A stretch of DNA of 64,000 nucleotides from Thermobacillus xylanilyticus (GTDB lineage: Bacteria > Bacillota > Bacilli > Paenibacillales > Paenibacillaceae), in contig NZ_CAJRAY010000002.1 in the NCBI RefSeq assembly GCF_907165215.1, positions 1-64,000 on the forward strand, given 5' to 3'. This document shows positions 25,054 to 35,165 of the stretch, piece after piece. Position 1 is the stretch's first letter, and every line of letters starts with the position of its first letter. The notes beneath the pieces are model-generated. The model searched no databases, was not told the DNA's origin, and saw only the letters and a program-made list of their open reading frames with translations. A program made the translations under genes and the position numbers.

Positions 25054-26097
25054 TTACGCGTGCTGCCGGCCGAACAGCCGCGTCCATAAAGAAGGCTTCT
25101 TGCGCACGCGGTGCCGCTCGGAACGCGGAATCGTAATGGATGGCATGTCCGCTGCCGGCTGCCGCTGCGAAGTTTGCGGCGGCGCGCCCGCCGGGGCGTT
25201 CGGCGGCTGCGCGGTCACCGGGCCGCGATGGCCGGAGGCCGCGGACTCCGCGGAAGGATCCGGCGCTGCGGCGGCTGCTTCGGCGCCGGCAGGCCGCGGC
25301 GTATCCGCGGAGGCGTCCCGCGCTTGCGGGCCGGCATCTGCGGTTCCGGACGCGCCCGGTTCCGGCGCGGACGACGCCGGTCCGGCTTCCGCGTCCCCGC
25401 CGGACGCGCCGCCCCCGGACAGGTCCGGCGCCCGCGGCGGGTGGGCCGGGTTCGCCCGGTAATCGGCGGAAGCATTCGCCGCAATCTCATCGGCGATTCG
25501 CGCCGCTTCGCGCAGCTCGTGCAGCAGATGCTCGATCGGCACTTCGTGCTGCTCGTGCGCCGGCGGCCGCTGACGCTTGAAGAGGGCGGCGGGCGCGGGC
25601 TTCGCATCCGCACGCTCGGTCTGGGGATCCGAATCCGCAACGCCGGACTCGGTGTCGCGTCCGGCCGCCAGCATGACGGCGGCGTTGCCGATCGCCCGTT
25701 CGACGCCGGCCCAGATCGCAAAGCCGAACGCCGCCCGGTCTTCCGCGGCGGCGGATTGACCCGCTCCGCGGCCGCCGGCTTCTTCCCTCCCTGTCGGCAA
25801 TTCCGGCATGGCAAGCCGAGACTCCGTGATGCGATCTCCGATAAGGGCGGACTCCCGCCGGGCGCCGGCATCCGGCTCGGCCAGCCGGTCCACCAGGCTC
25901 GACAGCCTGTCCACCCGCATTTCCAGTTTCAGATGCTCTTCCCTGAGCGCTTCGATCAAACTGTGCAAATGGCGCAGCGTAAGCCTCGGGCGCGCCGCCT
26001 TTTCTTCCGCCGTGTCCGCCGGCCGGTCGACCCGCGCTTCCCTCGTTCCGCCGTGAGCTGCGGACCGTACGTCGTCCGCTTCCATCGTGCTTCGCAT
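25054..26097 (-). CDS. Hypothetical Ala/Pro-rich protein with N-terminal coiled coil
   Basis: A 347-residue protein of unknown function. A helical segment near residues 38-75 (LTLRHLHSLIEALREEHL...RVDRLSSLVDRLAE) predicts a coiled coil. The middle includes F-A-I-W-A-G-V-E-R-A-I-G and H-E-V-P-I-E-H-L-L-H-E-L-R-E-A-A-R-I-A-D-E-I-A. About 120 residues of Ala/Pro/Gly/Ser-rich linker follow, then a basic tail, R-V-R-K-K-P-S-L-W-T-R-L-F-G-R. The ordered ends joined by a disordered linker suggest a scaffold. ATG 26097 follows GGAGG 9 bp upstream; the frame stays open further upstream without a site. It is monocistronic. The 440 bp between it and selO hold a promoter and no other gene. Confidence 0.6.
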   Translation of the reverse strand: MRSTMEADDVRSAAHGGTREARVDRPADTAEEKAARPRLTLRHLHSLIEALREEHLKLEMRVDRLSSLVDRLAEPDAGARRESALIGDRITESRLAMPELPTGREEAGGRGAGQSAAAEDRAAFGFAIWAGVERAIGNAAVMLAAGRDTESGVADSDPQTERADAKPAPAALFKRQRPPAHEQHEVPIEHLLHELREAARIADEIAANASADYRANPAHPPRAPDLSGGGASGGDAEAGPASSAPEPGASGTADAGPQARDASADTPRPAGAEAAAAAPDPSAESAASGHRGPVTAQPPNAPAGAPPQTSQRQPAADMPSITIPRSERHRVRKKPSLWTRLFGRQHA

Positions 26098-26360
26098 GAC
26101 ATTACGCCTCCTTGCATCGTTTGTGACGGCGTTCCGGTTGACGGAACGGCCTGTCTTCATCTTATTACGCCGCGGCCGAGGAGGCTGTCGAAGCCCGCTG
26201 TCAAGCCGCAAAATGCTCCGTTGGTACCGGCATGTCCGCCGCCCGGCCGGGACGCCGCCCGGAAAGTCCCGATTCGTCCGCCCGCACGACAGCGTTCGCA
26301 GCGCCATCCGACGCCGCCCGCATTCGCAGGCGACGGCAAGCGGTCCCCGATCATGCTTAA

Positions 26361-26389
26361 TTACATTTTCCATGCCGGTGTGATAAGAT
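26361..26389 (+). promoter_or_regulatory. Probable selO promoter
   Basis: TTACAT at 26361-26366 and TAAGAT at 26384-26389 have a 17-bp spacer. The first strong start of SelO is about 150 bp downstream. Confidence 0.4.
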
Positions 26390-26537
26390 GATCCTGACTT
26401 TGGAGCGCCGATGCCGCCGGGGCTTCAACCTGTCTTGGCGCACAATTTCGGCCATCACGGGGAAGAATAGGGCTGCGAGCTTGAAGCTGGCCGGCATTTG
26501 TGCCGGACTTTCGAATGACAGGGGAGCGTGGTGCCAG

Positions 26538-28004
26538 GTGGAACGGACAGAGCAGCGAGCCGGATGGCGCTTCGACAACCGGTATGCCCGGCTGCCGGAG
26601 TTGTTCTATGTGAGACAGGAGCCGGTGCAGGTGCGCGAGCCGCGGCTCGTCATGCTGAACGAGCCGCTGGCGGCCGAACTCGGCCTCGATGCGGAGGCGC
26701 TTCGCTCCCCCGAAGGCGTCGAGGTGCTTGCGGGCAACCGGCTGCCGGAGGGTGCCGAGCCGCTTGCCCAGGCATATGCCGGCCATCAGTTCGGCTATTT
26801 CACGATGCTCGGCGACGGCCGGGCGCTGCTGCTCGGCGAGCAGCTTACCCCCTCGGGAGCCCGCATCGACATTCAGTTGAAGGGATCGGGCCGCACGCCG
26901 TATTCCCGCGGCGGCGACGGCCGGGCGGCGCTCGGCCCGATGCTTCGCGAATACATCATCAGCGAAGCGATGCATGCCCTCGGCATTCCGACGACACGCA
27001 GCCTCGCGGTCGTGAAGACCGGCATGCCCGTCATCCGCGAGACCGTGCTGCAGGGCGCGGTGCTGACCCGCACGGCAGCCAGCCATCTGCGCGTCGGCAC
27101 GTTCCAGTTCGCGGCATGGCGCGGCAGCCGGGACGACCTCAAGGCGCTGGCCGACTTCGCCATCGCGCGCCACATGCCGGAAGCGGCGGAGGATAAGCAG
27201 CCGTACCTGGCTTTGCTCCGGGAGGTGATTGAGCGCCAGGCCGCGCTCATCGCCCGGTGGATGCTGGTCGGGTTCATACACGGCGTCATGAACACGGACA
27301 ACATGACGATCAGCGGCGAGACGATCGACTACGGCCCGTGCGCATTCATGGACGAGTATGATCCGCTGACCGTTTTCAGCTCCATTGATACGCACGGCCG
27401 CTATGCATACGGGCGTCAGCCCGCGATCGGCGCATGGAATCTGGCGCGGCTGGCCGAAGCGCTGCTGCCGCTGCTTCACGAAGACGAGGAGAAAGCCGTC
27501 GAACTGGCGGAGGAGGCGCTCGGCGAATATGCCGGCTGGTACGAACGCCATTGGCTTCAAGGCATGCGCGCCAAGCTGGGGCTGTTCGGCGAAGAGGAGG
27601 AAGACGAAGCGCTGGCCCGGGATCTGCTCGAGCTGATGCGCAAGGCCAGGGCGGATTACACCCGCACCTTCTTCGACCTGACGCTCGGCCGGCCGGAGGA
27701 TACGCCGATGCACGGCACCCGGGAGTTCGAGGACTGGCTTGCCCGGCGGCAGCGGCGGCTCGCGCGGCAGCCGCAGACCGAGGCCGAGGTGCGGCGGCTC
27801 ATGATGAGCGCCAATCCGGCGGTCATCCCGCGCAACTACCGCGTCGAGGAAGCGCTGGCCGCCGCGGAAGCCGGCGATTTGTCCGTCATGGAGCGGCTGC
27901 TGGCCGCGCTGGCGGCGCCTTACGATTACGATGCGGACCATGCGGATTATGCCGCGGTGCCGCCGAAGCCGGATCGTCCGTATCGGACGTATTGCGGGAC
28001 TTGA
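26538..28004 (+). CDS. selO: Protein adenylyltransferase SelO (YdiU/UPF0061 family)
   Basis: A pseudokinase-fold enzyme that transfers AMP to protein hydroxyl groups, linked to redox homeostasis. The protein has 488 residues. The family start W[11 protein letters not shown] is near residue 10. Further blocks are [46 protein letters not shown], and H-G-V-M-N-T-D-N-M with [12 protein letters not shown] 26538 is chosen because it is 10-11 bp after GGGGAG and fits the family N-terminus; the frame is open further upstream. A terminator follows at 28153. Confidence 0.92.
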   Translation: MERTEQRAGWRFDNRYARLPELFYVRQEPVQVREPRLVMLNEPLAAELGLDAEALRSPEGVEVLAGNRLPEGAEPLAQAYAGHQFGYFTMLGDGRALLLGEQLTPSGARIDIQLKGSGRTPYSRGGDGRAALGPMLREYIISEAMHALGIPTTRSLAVVKTGMPVIRETVLQGAVLTRTAASHLRVGTFQFAAWRGSRDDLKALADFAIARHMPEAAEDKQPYLALLREVIERQAALIARWMLVGFIHGVMNTDNMTISGETIDYGPCAFMDEYDPLTVFSSIDTHGRYAYGRQPAIGAWNLARLAEALLPLLHEDEEKAVELAEEALGEYAGWYERHWLQGMRAKLGLFGEEEEDEALARDLLELMRKARADYTRTFFDLTLGRPEDTPMHGTREFEDWLARRQRRLARQPQTEAEVRRLMMSANPAVIPRNYRVEEALAAAEAGDLSVMERLLAALAAPYDYDADHADYAAVPPKPDRPYRTYCGT

Positions 28005-28152
28005 AGCGGAGGCATGATCGTCCGCATGGCCGGATGGCCGCGGATCGGATGTCGGCAGAAGGACGGTTACGGATGACCCGGTAATCATAGACCGGTAAAC
28101 GGTGACTGGCGGCGGATAACGATAACTGGGACAAATGTCGGGCGGATGCTTC

Positions 28153-28181
28153 GGCGGGAGGCCGGGGCGCCCGCCTTTTTT
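28153..28181 (+). terminator. Terminator downstream of selO
   Basis: GGCGGG and CCCGCC pair around an 11-base GC-rich loop, followed by TTTTTTC. The remaining gap to 28400 holds a weak promoter-like pair (TTGTAA at 28200, TCTAAT at 28224) but no gene. Confidence 0.7.
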
Positions 28182-28400
28182 CTGTCGGAAAATGTCGTTT
28201 TGTAAATCATTTTTACTAAAAAGTCTAATGAAAACCATGTGGTTTGGACGATAAAAGAGGTGTATGCGTATTTCGGGCAGCGGTTGTTCCATCAATTTAC
28301 AGAAAGCGGGGCTTCACAATGGTCAGACAGCGCGTCGGCTAGGCCGAAAAGACGATGACGGCGGCAGCAGCCGCTCGATGAGAAAGGGGAAGATGCAGGA

Positions 28401-29068
28401 ATGAATCTGTTGCAAAGGTTGACGACGATGAAAAAACCCGAGATGCAAGCCCGTCCGAACAGACGGCGGCGGCAAACCCGGACCAGGAGACAGGCGGCGT
28501 CAAGGCGCCCGTCCGTCCGCACACCGATGATCCGCTCATTACGAAACTGATCGACATCGTGCACGAAGTGATCGAGTCCCGCGAAGGATTGAAACTGCAG
28601 GTCGAAGAACGCGAGCGCGCGCTGGTCGGACAGGAAGATCAGATCCGCGAACTGCAGTACGACAAAGGCTTCCTGGAGAAAAAGCTGGAGACGGCGGCGG
28701 CCGATCTCTCCCGCGCGAAGGAAGCGGCGCTGGAGATGAAGACGCAGTACGATCAGCTGCTCGCCGATTTCAACGCCCAGCGGCTGCAGCAGGAGAACAA
28801 GATTCGCGAGCTGCAGGAGCGGCTTGCGGAGCGTGAGCTGACCAACCGGCAGCTCATGCTGGATCTGAACCGCAATCAGAAGGAATTCGAATTCAAGCTG
28901 CGCGAGATGGAGTCCCGCGAACGCGACAAGGAAGTCAAAATCCAGCACCTCGAGCAGAAACTTCGCCAGGCGCAGAACGAGATCGAGCGGCTCACCCGGA
29001 TCATCAGCGATTTCGCATCGCAGGCGATTTCGACGGCCCGGCTGAGCGCCGCGTCGGACGCGGAGTAA
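28401..29068 (+). pseudogene. Coiled-coil protein gene with apparent -1 frameshift in an A6 tract
   Basis: ATG 28401 lies 10 bp after AAGGGGA and encodes MNLLQRLTTMKK, but that frame becomes Arg-rich nonsense and stops at about codon 50. Another frame is open from 28382 to 29068 without any ATG, GTG or TTG before 28559. It reads T-R-D-A-S-P-S-E-Q-T...D-D-P-L-I-T-K-L-I-D-I-V-H-E-V-I-E-S and then about 150 residues of heptad-type coiled coil. One extra A in the A6 tract at 28431-28436 would join the two into a ~220-residue protein. Either the assembly lost a base, the gene is broken, or slippage restores the frame. Function unknown; the protein is soluble and acidic. Confidence 0.65.
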
Positions 29069-29103
29069 AAACAAGACCTCCACATGCCGTGGAGGTCTTG
29101 TTT
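29069..29103. terminator. Bidirectional terminator between coiled-coil gene and arabinofuranosidase
   Basis: AACAAGACCTCCAC and GTGGAGGTCTTGTT form a long perfect stem with a 5-base loop, with A and T tracts on each side. Confidence 0.88.
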
Positions 29104-29107
29104 GGGT

Positions 29108-30664
<1,557 letters not shown>

Positions 30665-30681
30665 TTACGCCGGAATCGGCG

Positions 30682-31530
30682 TCAGCCCTTGATGCCGCCG
30701 GCGGTCATGCCTTCAATGAAGTATTTCTGGAAGAACAGGAACACGATCAGGATCGGTACGATGGCCAGCACCGCTCCGGATATCAGCATATCAAAATTGT
30801 TGCCGTATGGCGTAAGCAGCGTCGCCAGTCCGATCGGGATGGTGAGCTGCTCGTTCGTTCTCAGCACGATGAGCGGCCAGAGGAAGTTGTTCCATGAGAA
30901 CAGCGACTGCAGAATGAACATCGACGAAAAAGCGGGCGCCATCAGCGGCACCATGATCCGGAAAAACATGCCGAACTCCGTGCATCCGTCCACCCGCGCC
31001 GCGTCGAGGAAATCCTTCGGCAGTCCGCCGGCGTACTGGCGGAAGAAGAAAATCGGCAGCGGCGCCACCATGAAGGGCAGGATGACGCCCCACATGTTGT
31101 TGATCAGCTTCAGCGAGATCGACAGCTTGTAAAGCGGCAGGATGATGATCTCCAGCGGGATCATCATCGTCACGAGCACCAGCGCAAACAGCGCGTTCCG
31201 GAATCTGAACCGGTAGACGGCGAGCGCATAGCCGACCATCGACGAGAACAGCAGGCACAGCACGGTGAAAATGGCGGTGATGACCAGACTGTTCTTGTAC
31301 CAGGTCAGGTAGAGCGACTGATCCGAGAACAGGTAGGTGTAGTTCTTCAGCGACACCAGCTCCGGATCGAGCCGGAGGTTCAGACCGTAGCGCATCATCT
31401 CCTGCGCCGGCTTGAACGACGCGACGATCAGCGTGACGATCGGGAAGACCGCGAACAGGCCGAGCAGAACGAAGAGGATAACGAGCGCCGCGGTCAGAAA
31501 GCGGCGATGTTTTGCGTTGCCTGCGCTCAT
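30682..31530 (-). CDS. Sugar ABC transporter permease, MalG/AraQ type
   Basis: A 282-residue inner-membrane permease of the CUT1 family with six membrane helices. The EAA loop is D-A-A-R-V-D-G-C-T-E-F-G-M-F-F-R-I-M-V-P-L. The C-terminus Q-K-Y-F-I-E-G-M-T-A-G-G-I-K-G is typical of MalG-type subunits. It starts 1 bp from the stop of the upstream permease gene, so it is coupled. With the upstream permease and binding protein it resembles AraNPQ of Bacillus subtilis. No ATPase gene is present; a shared MsmX-type ATPase elsewhere is the usual solution. Confidence 0.9.
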   Translation of the reverse strand: MSAGNAKHRRFLTAALVILFVLLGLFAVFPIVTLIVASFKPAQEMMRYGLNLRLDPELVSLKNYTYLFSDQSLYLTWYKNSLVITAIFTVLCLLFSSMVGYALAVYRFRFRNALFALVLVTMMIPLEIIILPLYKLSISLKLINNMWGVILPFMVAPLPIFFFRQYAGGLPKDFLDAARVDGCTEFGMFFRIMVPLMAPAFSSMFILQSLFSWNNFLWPLIVLRTNEQLTIPIGLATLLTPYGNNFDMLISGAVLAIVPILIVFLFFQKYFIEGMTAGGIKG

Positions 31531-31531
31531 G

Positions 31532-32470
31532 TCAGTCCTCCCTCCGGAACATGCCCGTCAGCTTGAGCTGGATCATCGTGACGGTGAACGTGATGACGAG
31601 CAGGGCGATGCCGACCGCCGAACCGAGGCCGAGATTGTTCTGCTCCAGCCCGTTGCGGTACAGGTAGCCGACGATCGTCAGGCCGATGTCGTTCGGCGAC
31701 CGGTTGCCGGCCCACAGCATGTAGCTTTCCGTGAACATGGCGTAGCCGCCGTAAATGCTGATCGTCAGCACGTAGATCGTGATCGGCTTCAGCAGCGGCA
31801 GCGTGATCCGGATGAACCGGTCCCAGGCCGTCGCGCCGTCGATTTCCGCCGATTCGTACAGTTCCCGCGGAATGTTCTGCAAGCCGGCGAGGAAGTACAG
31901 GATGTTGATTCCCATCCACCGCCAGGTCGCGAGCACGACGAGCGTGAACATCGCGAGCCCTTCGTGGCGCAGCCATTTCTGCGGTTCGAAGCCGAGGGCG
32001 GTGACGAACGTGTTCATGAGCGAGCCTTCCAGTTCGCCGAACGCCAGCCGGAAAACGGTGCCCGCCACGACGACCGACGTCAGCGCGGGAATGAACAGCG
32101 TCGACCGGAAAAAGTTGCGCAGCACCATCAGCTTCGAATTGAGAAACACCGCGAGCACAAGCGGCAGCGGAATGAGCACGAGCAGCGTGAAGACCGTGTA
32201 CTCGGTGCTGTTCATCAGCGCCTTGCGGAACGTCGGGTTCCACAGGCCGCGGTAGTTTTCGAGGCCGATGTAGCGAACCTGGCCGGGCAGCACTTCCTGG
32301 AAGCTCATGTTCACGGCGGACAGCACGGGATAGGCGAAAAAGAGGGCGAACGACAGGATGAACGGCAGCACGAACAGCCAGGGCGCGGCCGTCTGCGAGT
32401 ATGCCAGCCTCCGCAGCGGGGAACGCCGGACGGCCGTCTGCCGTTCCGTTGTCGGAACCGGGTGCGTCAT
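31532..32470 (-). CDS. Sugar ABC transporter permease, MalF/AraP type
   Basis: A 312-residue CUT1 permease with six membrane helices (first at about 30-55). The EAA loop is E-S-A-E-I-D-G-A-T-A-W-D-R-F-I-R-I-T-L-P-L. It forms the channel heterodimer with the MalG-type permease encoded directly downstream. A hairpin between this gene and the binding-protein gene probably lowers its expression relative to the binding protein. ATG 32470 follows AGGAGG. Confidence 0.9.
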   Translation of the reverse strand: MTHPVPTTERQTAVRRSPLRRLAYSQTAAPWLFVLPFILSFALFFAYPVLSAVNMSFQEVLPGQVRYIGLENYRGLWNPTFRKALMNSTEYTVFTLLVLIPLPLVLAVFLNSKLMVLRNFFRSTLFIPALTSVVVAGTVFRLAFGELEGSLMNTFVTALGFEPQKWLRHEGLAMFTLVVLATWRWMGINILYFLAGLQNIPRELYESAEIDGATAWDRFIRITLPLLKPITIYVLTISIYGGYAMFTESYMLWAGNRSPNDIGLTIVGYLYRNGLEQNNLGLGSAVGIALLVITFTVTMIQLKLTGMFRRED

Positions 32471-32504
32471 CGCGTTATGCCTCCTTCCGTGAAACGGCGA
32501 TGCA

Positions 32505-32531
32505 CCGGTCCCGCTGTCCGGGCGGGACCGG
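32505..32531 (-). other. Intercistronic hairpin in the arabinose transporter operon
   Basis: CCGGTCCCGC and GCGGGACCGG form a perfect 10-bp stem with a 7-base loop and no T-run. It lies between the binding-protein and permease genes. Such hairpins commonly stabilise the upstream mRNA and reduce downstream expression. Confidence 0.6.
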
Positions 32532-32551
32532 CGCTGTGCCCGTTTCGGGCG

Positions 32552-33853
32552 TTACTGAATCTGCGACTGCGTCTCTTCCAGAACCTTGACCGGATCTTCG
32601 CCGTCCTGGAGAATCCGGACGAGCACCGAGGTCCGGAACGCGTCGGAGATGGGCGGCGTCTGCTCATTGACGATGACGCCTTCGATCTCGTCCTTCACTT
32701 CCAGCAGCACGTCGAAAATGTCTTCCCCGAAGTAGTCGGTGAATTTGTTCGGCTCGCGGAGCTCCGGCGCATCCCAGACATCCGAGCGCAGCGGGTCGAA
32801 GCCGAGGAACTTCCAGATTTCGATGTTGCCTTCGCGCGACAGCTTCGCGAACGCGAGGAACGCTTTCGCCAGATCCTGGTTCTTGGAGGTCGTCGTGATG
32901 ACGGTGCCCGTGCCGCCCATGCCCGCCGAGCGCGGCTCGCCCGCGTTCCAGGCCGGCATCGGCTTGATGACGATCTTGCCCTTCAGGTCGGGCATGTAGT
33001 CGGTGAACCGGCCCATGTACCACATCGGCATCCAGACCGACGCGGCGCCGCCGTCGTTCATGAAACCGTAGTATTCCTCGGCGTGGTGGCCGCCGCCGGG
33101 CGCCGGAACCGCGATGCCCTGCTTCACAAGATCCTGCTGGAACGCGAGCGGTTTCACGACCACGTCGCTCGTCAGGTTCGGCTTGCCGTCCGCCGTCTGC
33201 AGGTCGTCGCTGCCGGGCGCCTGCGCCACCTGGGGCCAGATGGACCACATGTCGTTCAGCTCGACCGTCGTCATCGGCTTGCCGGTTGCTTCGAGCACTT
33301 TCTTGCCGGCCGCCGCGAAATCGTCCCAGGTCTTGATGTCATCGGGATTCACGCCGGCCTGATCGAGCAGCTCCTTGTTGTAATAGATGACAGACGCGCC
33401 GACGTGGAAGTCGATGCCGTAGTAGTTGCCGTCCTTCGCGTAAATGTCGAGCCGGGATTTGACGAGATTGTCCAGCTCGGGCTCGACGATGTCGTTGAGC
33501 GGGACGAGCTGCGGCGTGCCCTTCAGGAAGTTCGGGAACTTGTTCAGCTCCACGTCCGCCAGATCCGGCGCGCCCGTGCCGCTCTGCAGCGCGACGAGCA
33601 GTTTGTTGTGCATGTCGTCGTACGGGTAGACATTGGCTTTGAGCGTGATTTTCCGGTCGGGATTCTGCTCGTTCCACCGTTCGGCCATGTGCTGGTAGAA
33701 CTGCTCGTGCAGTTCGTTGAACGTCCAGAACTCGAGCGTCGTGCCGTCGCCCGACGACTCTTCGCCGGATTTTCCGCCGCCGCCGGAGCAGGCGGCCAGG
33801 GCCAGCGACAGCGCAAGGATCAGCGCCATGAACAGGAATGAATGCCGTTTCAC
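32552..33853 (-). CDS. Extracellular sugar-binding lipoprotein (AraN-like)
   Basis: A 433-residue family 1 solute-binding protein. The signal ends in the lipobox A-L-A-A-C (Cys about residue 21) and is followed by a Gly/Ser linker. The mature part has L-E-F-W-T-F-N-E-L near its start and Y-Y-N-K-E-L-L-D-Q-A-G, typical of CUT1 binding proteins. It captures oligosaccharides outside the membrane and delivers them to the two permeases. GTG 33853 follows GGGGGAAG; an upstream ATG extends only into non-signal sequence. It is the first gene of the operon ending in abfA, which suggests arabino-oligosaccharides as the ligand. Confidence 0.9.
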   Translation of the reverse strand: MKRHSFLFMALILALSLALAACSGGGGKSGEESSGDGTTLEFWTFNELHEQFYQHMAERWNEQNPDRKITLKANVYPYDDMHNKLLVALQSGTGAPDLADVELNKFPNFLKGTPQLVPLNDIVEPELDNLVKSRLDIYAKDGNYYGIDFHVGASVIYYNKELLDQAGVNPDDIKTWDDFAAAGKKVLEATGKPMTTVELNDMWSIWPQVAQAPGSDDLQTADGKPNLTSDVVVKPLAFQQDLVKQGIAVPAPGGGHHAEEYYGFMNDGGAASVWMPMWYMGRFTDYMPDLKGKIVIKPMPAWNAGEPRSAGMGGTGTVITTTSKNQDLAKAFLAFAKLSREGNIEIWKFLGFDPLRSDVWDAPELREPNKFTDYFGEDIFDVLLEVKDEIEGVIVNEQTPPISDAFRTSVLVRILQDGEDPVKVLEETQSQIQ

Positions 33854-33972
33854 ATGTCTTCCCCCTTCAAATCGGATGTTCATGCTATTGCTTAATCCCG
33901 CCCGGGCGGGACGTAAGCCGGAACTTGCGTGAGTCTTTTAATTTACAAATTACTAAAATAATTTATGGTTTC

Positions 33973-34023
33973 ATGTTATTTGGGCAATTTTGTTTTGTCA
34001 ATACCTAAATGAATGCGTTTACC
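33973..34023 (-). promoter_or_regulatory. Promoter and cre site of the arabino-oligosaccharide operon
   Basis: On the minus strand TTGACA (34001-33996) and TAACAT (33978-33973) have a 17-bp spacer. Upstream, GGTAAACGCATTCA (34023-34010) is one mismatch from the cre consensus, so CcpA control is likely. TTTAATTTACAA at 33937-33948 lies in the transcribed leader and recurs before the divergent regulator gene. Confidence 0.65.
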
Positions 34024-34174
34024 TAGCGGTTTAACATTAAAAAACTTTAAAACAAAAGTCGAATCGCCGGGAAAACCGGCCATGATGCGGGCGGGAACGG
34101 CGGGAAGACGGGGGGGAGAAAAATGTCGTTTGAAAGGGACGTCGTGAACGGATTGTCGGCATTTTGCGGAACAC

Positions 34175-34203
34175 TTCTCAATCCGGCGGCTTTAATTTAT
34201 AAT
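34175..34203 (+). promoter_or_regulatory. Promoter of the ArsR-type regulator with TTTAATTTATAA motif
   Basis: TTCTCA at 34175 and TATAAT at 34198-34203 are 17 bp apart. TTTAATTTATAA at 34191-34202 overlaps the -10 box and matches 11 of 12 bases of the motif in the leader of the divergent operon. The TTG at 34217 is too close to this promoter to start translation, which supports the start at 34241. Confidence 0.5.
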
Positions 34204-34240
34204 AAGTTGAAACAAATTGCGGATGAGAGGATGCGACCCG

Positions 34241-35158
34241 TTGATCCATATCAAAGAGCTTAGGTCCGGCCTGAATCTGTTCAAGGCGCTCGGTTCCGAA
34301 ATCCGGATCGAAATCCTGGAGCTGCTGAACCGCTACAACAGTCTCAATCTGAACGAAATCGCCGAGAAACTGGGTCTGTCGAACGGCGCGGTGACGATGC
34401 ACATCAAGAAGCTGGAAGAGAGCGGACTCATCGAAATCACCACTGCGGTCGGCAAGCACGGCATCCAGAAGATCTGCTACCTGAACGAGGATCTGCTGAC
34501 GGTCGAGCTGCGGAGCAAAGGGCCGGAGAACGTCTACGAAGTCGAGATCAAGGTCGGCCACTACTGCGACTACCATGCGGAGCCGACCTGCGGTCTGGCG
34601 ACGAAGGACAGCATCATCGGGGAGTTCGACAATCCGCGCTATTTCGCCGATCCGATGCGGATCGACGCGGAGATCATCTGGCTGACGCGCGGATTTTTCG
34701 AATACCGGATTCCGAATTACCTCAAGCCGAACCATCGGCTTACCGAGCTGCAGTTCATCATGGAGCTGAGCTCGGAGGCGCCCTGCTACAACAACGACTA
34801 TCCGTCGGACATCGTGTTTCACGTCAACCGGGTCGAGGTGGGGACCTGGACGTCGCCCGGCGATTTCGGCGGGGAGAAGGGGACGAACAACCCGGACTGG
34901 TGGCCGCCGCACCTGAACCAGTACGGGCTGCTGAAGCTGCTCCGGATCAACGAGAACGGCACGTACATCGACGGATGCCCGATTTCGGACGTGAAGATCA
35001 CCGACATTCCGTTCGACGGCCATTCGGACATCAAGTTCCGGATCGGTGTGTCCGAAAGCGGCCAGGTCGGCGGACTGACGATCTACGGGTCGCATTTCGG
35101 CAACTACAAGCAGGACATTGTCGCGCGCGTCCTGTACGAGGTCGTGGACAAAGGGTGA
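34241..35158 (+). CDS. ArsR-type winged-helix regulator with large C-terminal domain
   Basis: A 305-residue protein. Residues ~1-75 form an ArsR-like winged helix (L-F-K-A-L-G-S-E-I-R-I-E-I-L-E-L-L...L-N-E-I-A-E-K-L-G-L-S-N-G-A-V-T-M-H-I-K-K-L). The remaining ~230 residues contain a Cys/His cluster (H-Y-C-D-Y-H-A-E-P-T-C) and many aromatic residues; no family was recognised. It may be a sugar-sensing domain. TTG 34241 is preferred, with GAGAGG 10 bp upstream; ATG 34223 is an alternative. It is divergent from the arabino-oligosaccharide operon and is the best candidate for its regulator. Confidence 0.8.
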   Translation: MIHIKELRSGLNLFKALGSEIRIEILELLNRYNSLNLNEIAEKLGLSNGAVTMHIKKLEESGLIEITTAVGKHGIQKICYLNEDLLTVELRSKGPENVYEVEIKVGHYCDYHAEPTCGLATKDSIIGEFDNPRYFADPMRIDAEIIWLTRGFFEYRIPNYLKPNHRLTELQFIMELSSEAPCYNNDYPSDIVFHVNRVEVGTWTSPGDFGGEKGTNNPDWWPPHLNQYGLLKLLRINENGTYIDGCPISDVKITDIPFDGHSDIKFRIGVSESGQVGGLTIYGSHFGNYKQDIVARVLYEVVDKG

Positions 35159-35165
35159 CGCGAAG

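Noticed and set aside
31412-33841. 809-codon plus-strand frame across the arabinose transporter genes
   Set aside because: Runs through three convincing minus-strand ABC genes; composition typical of an antisense shadow.
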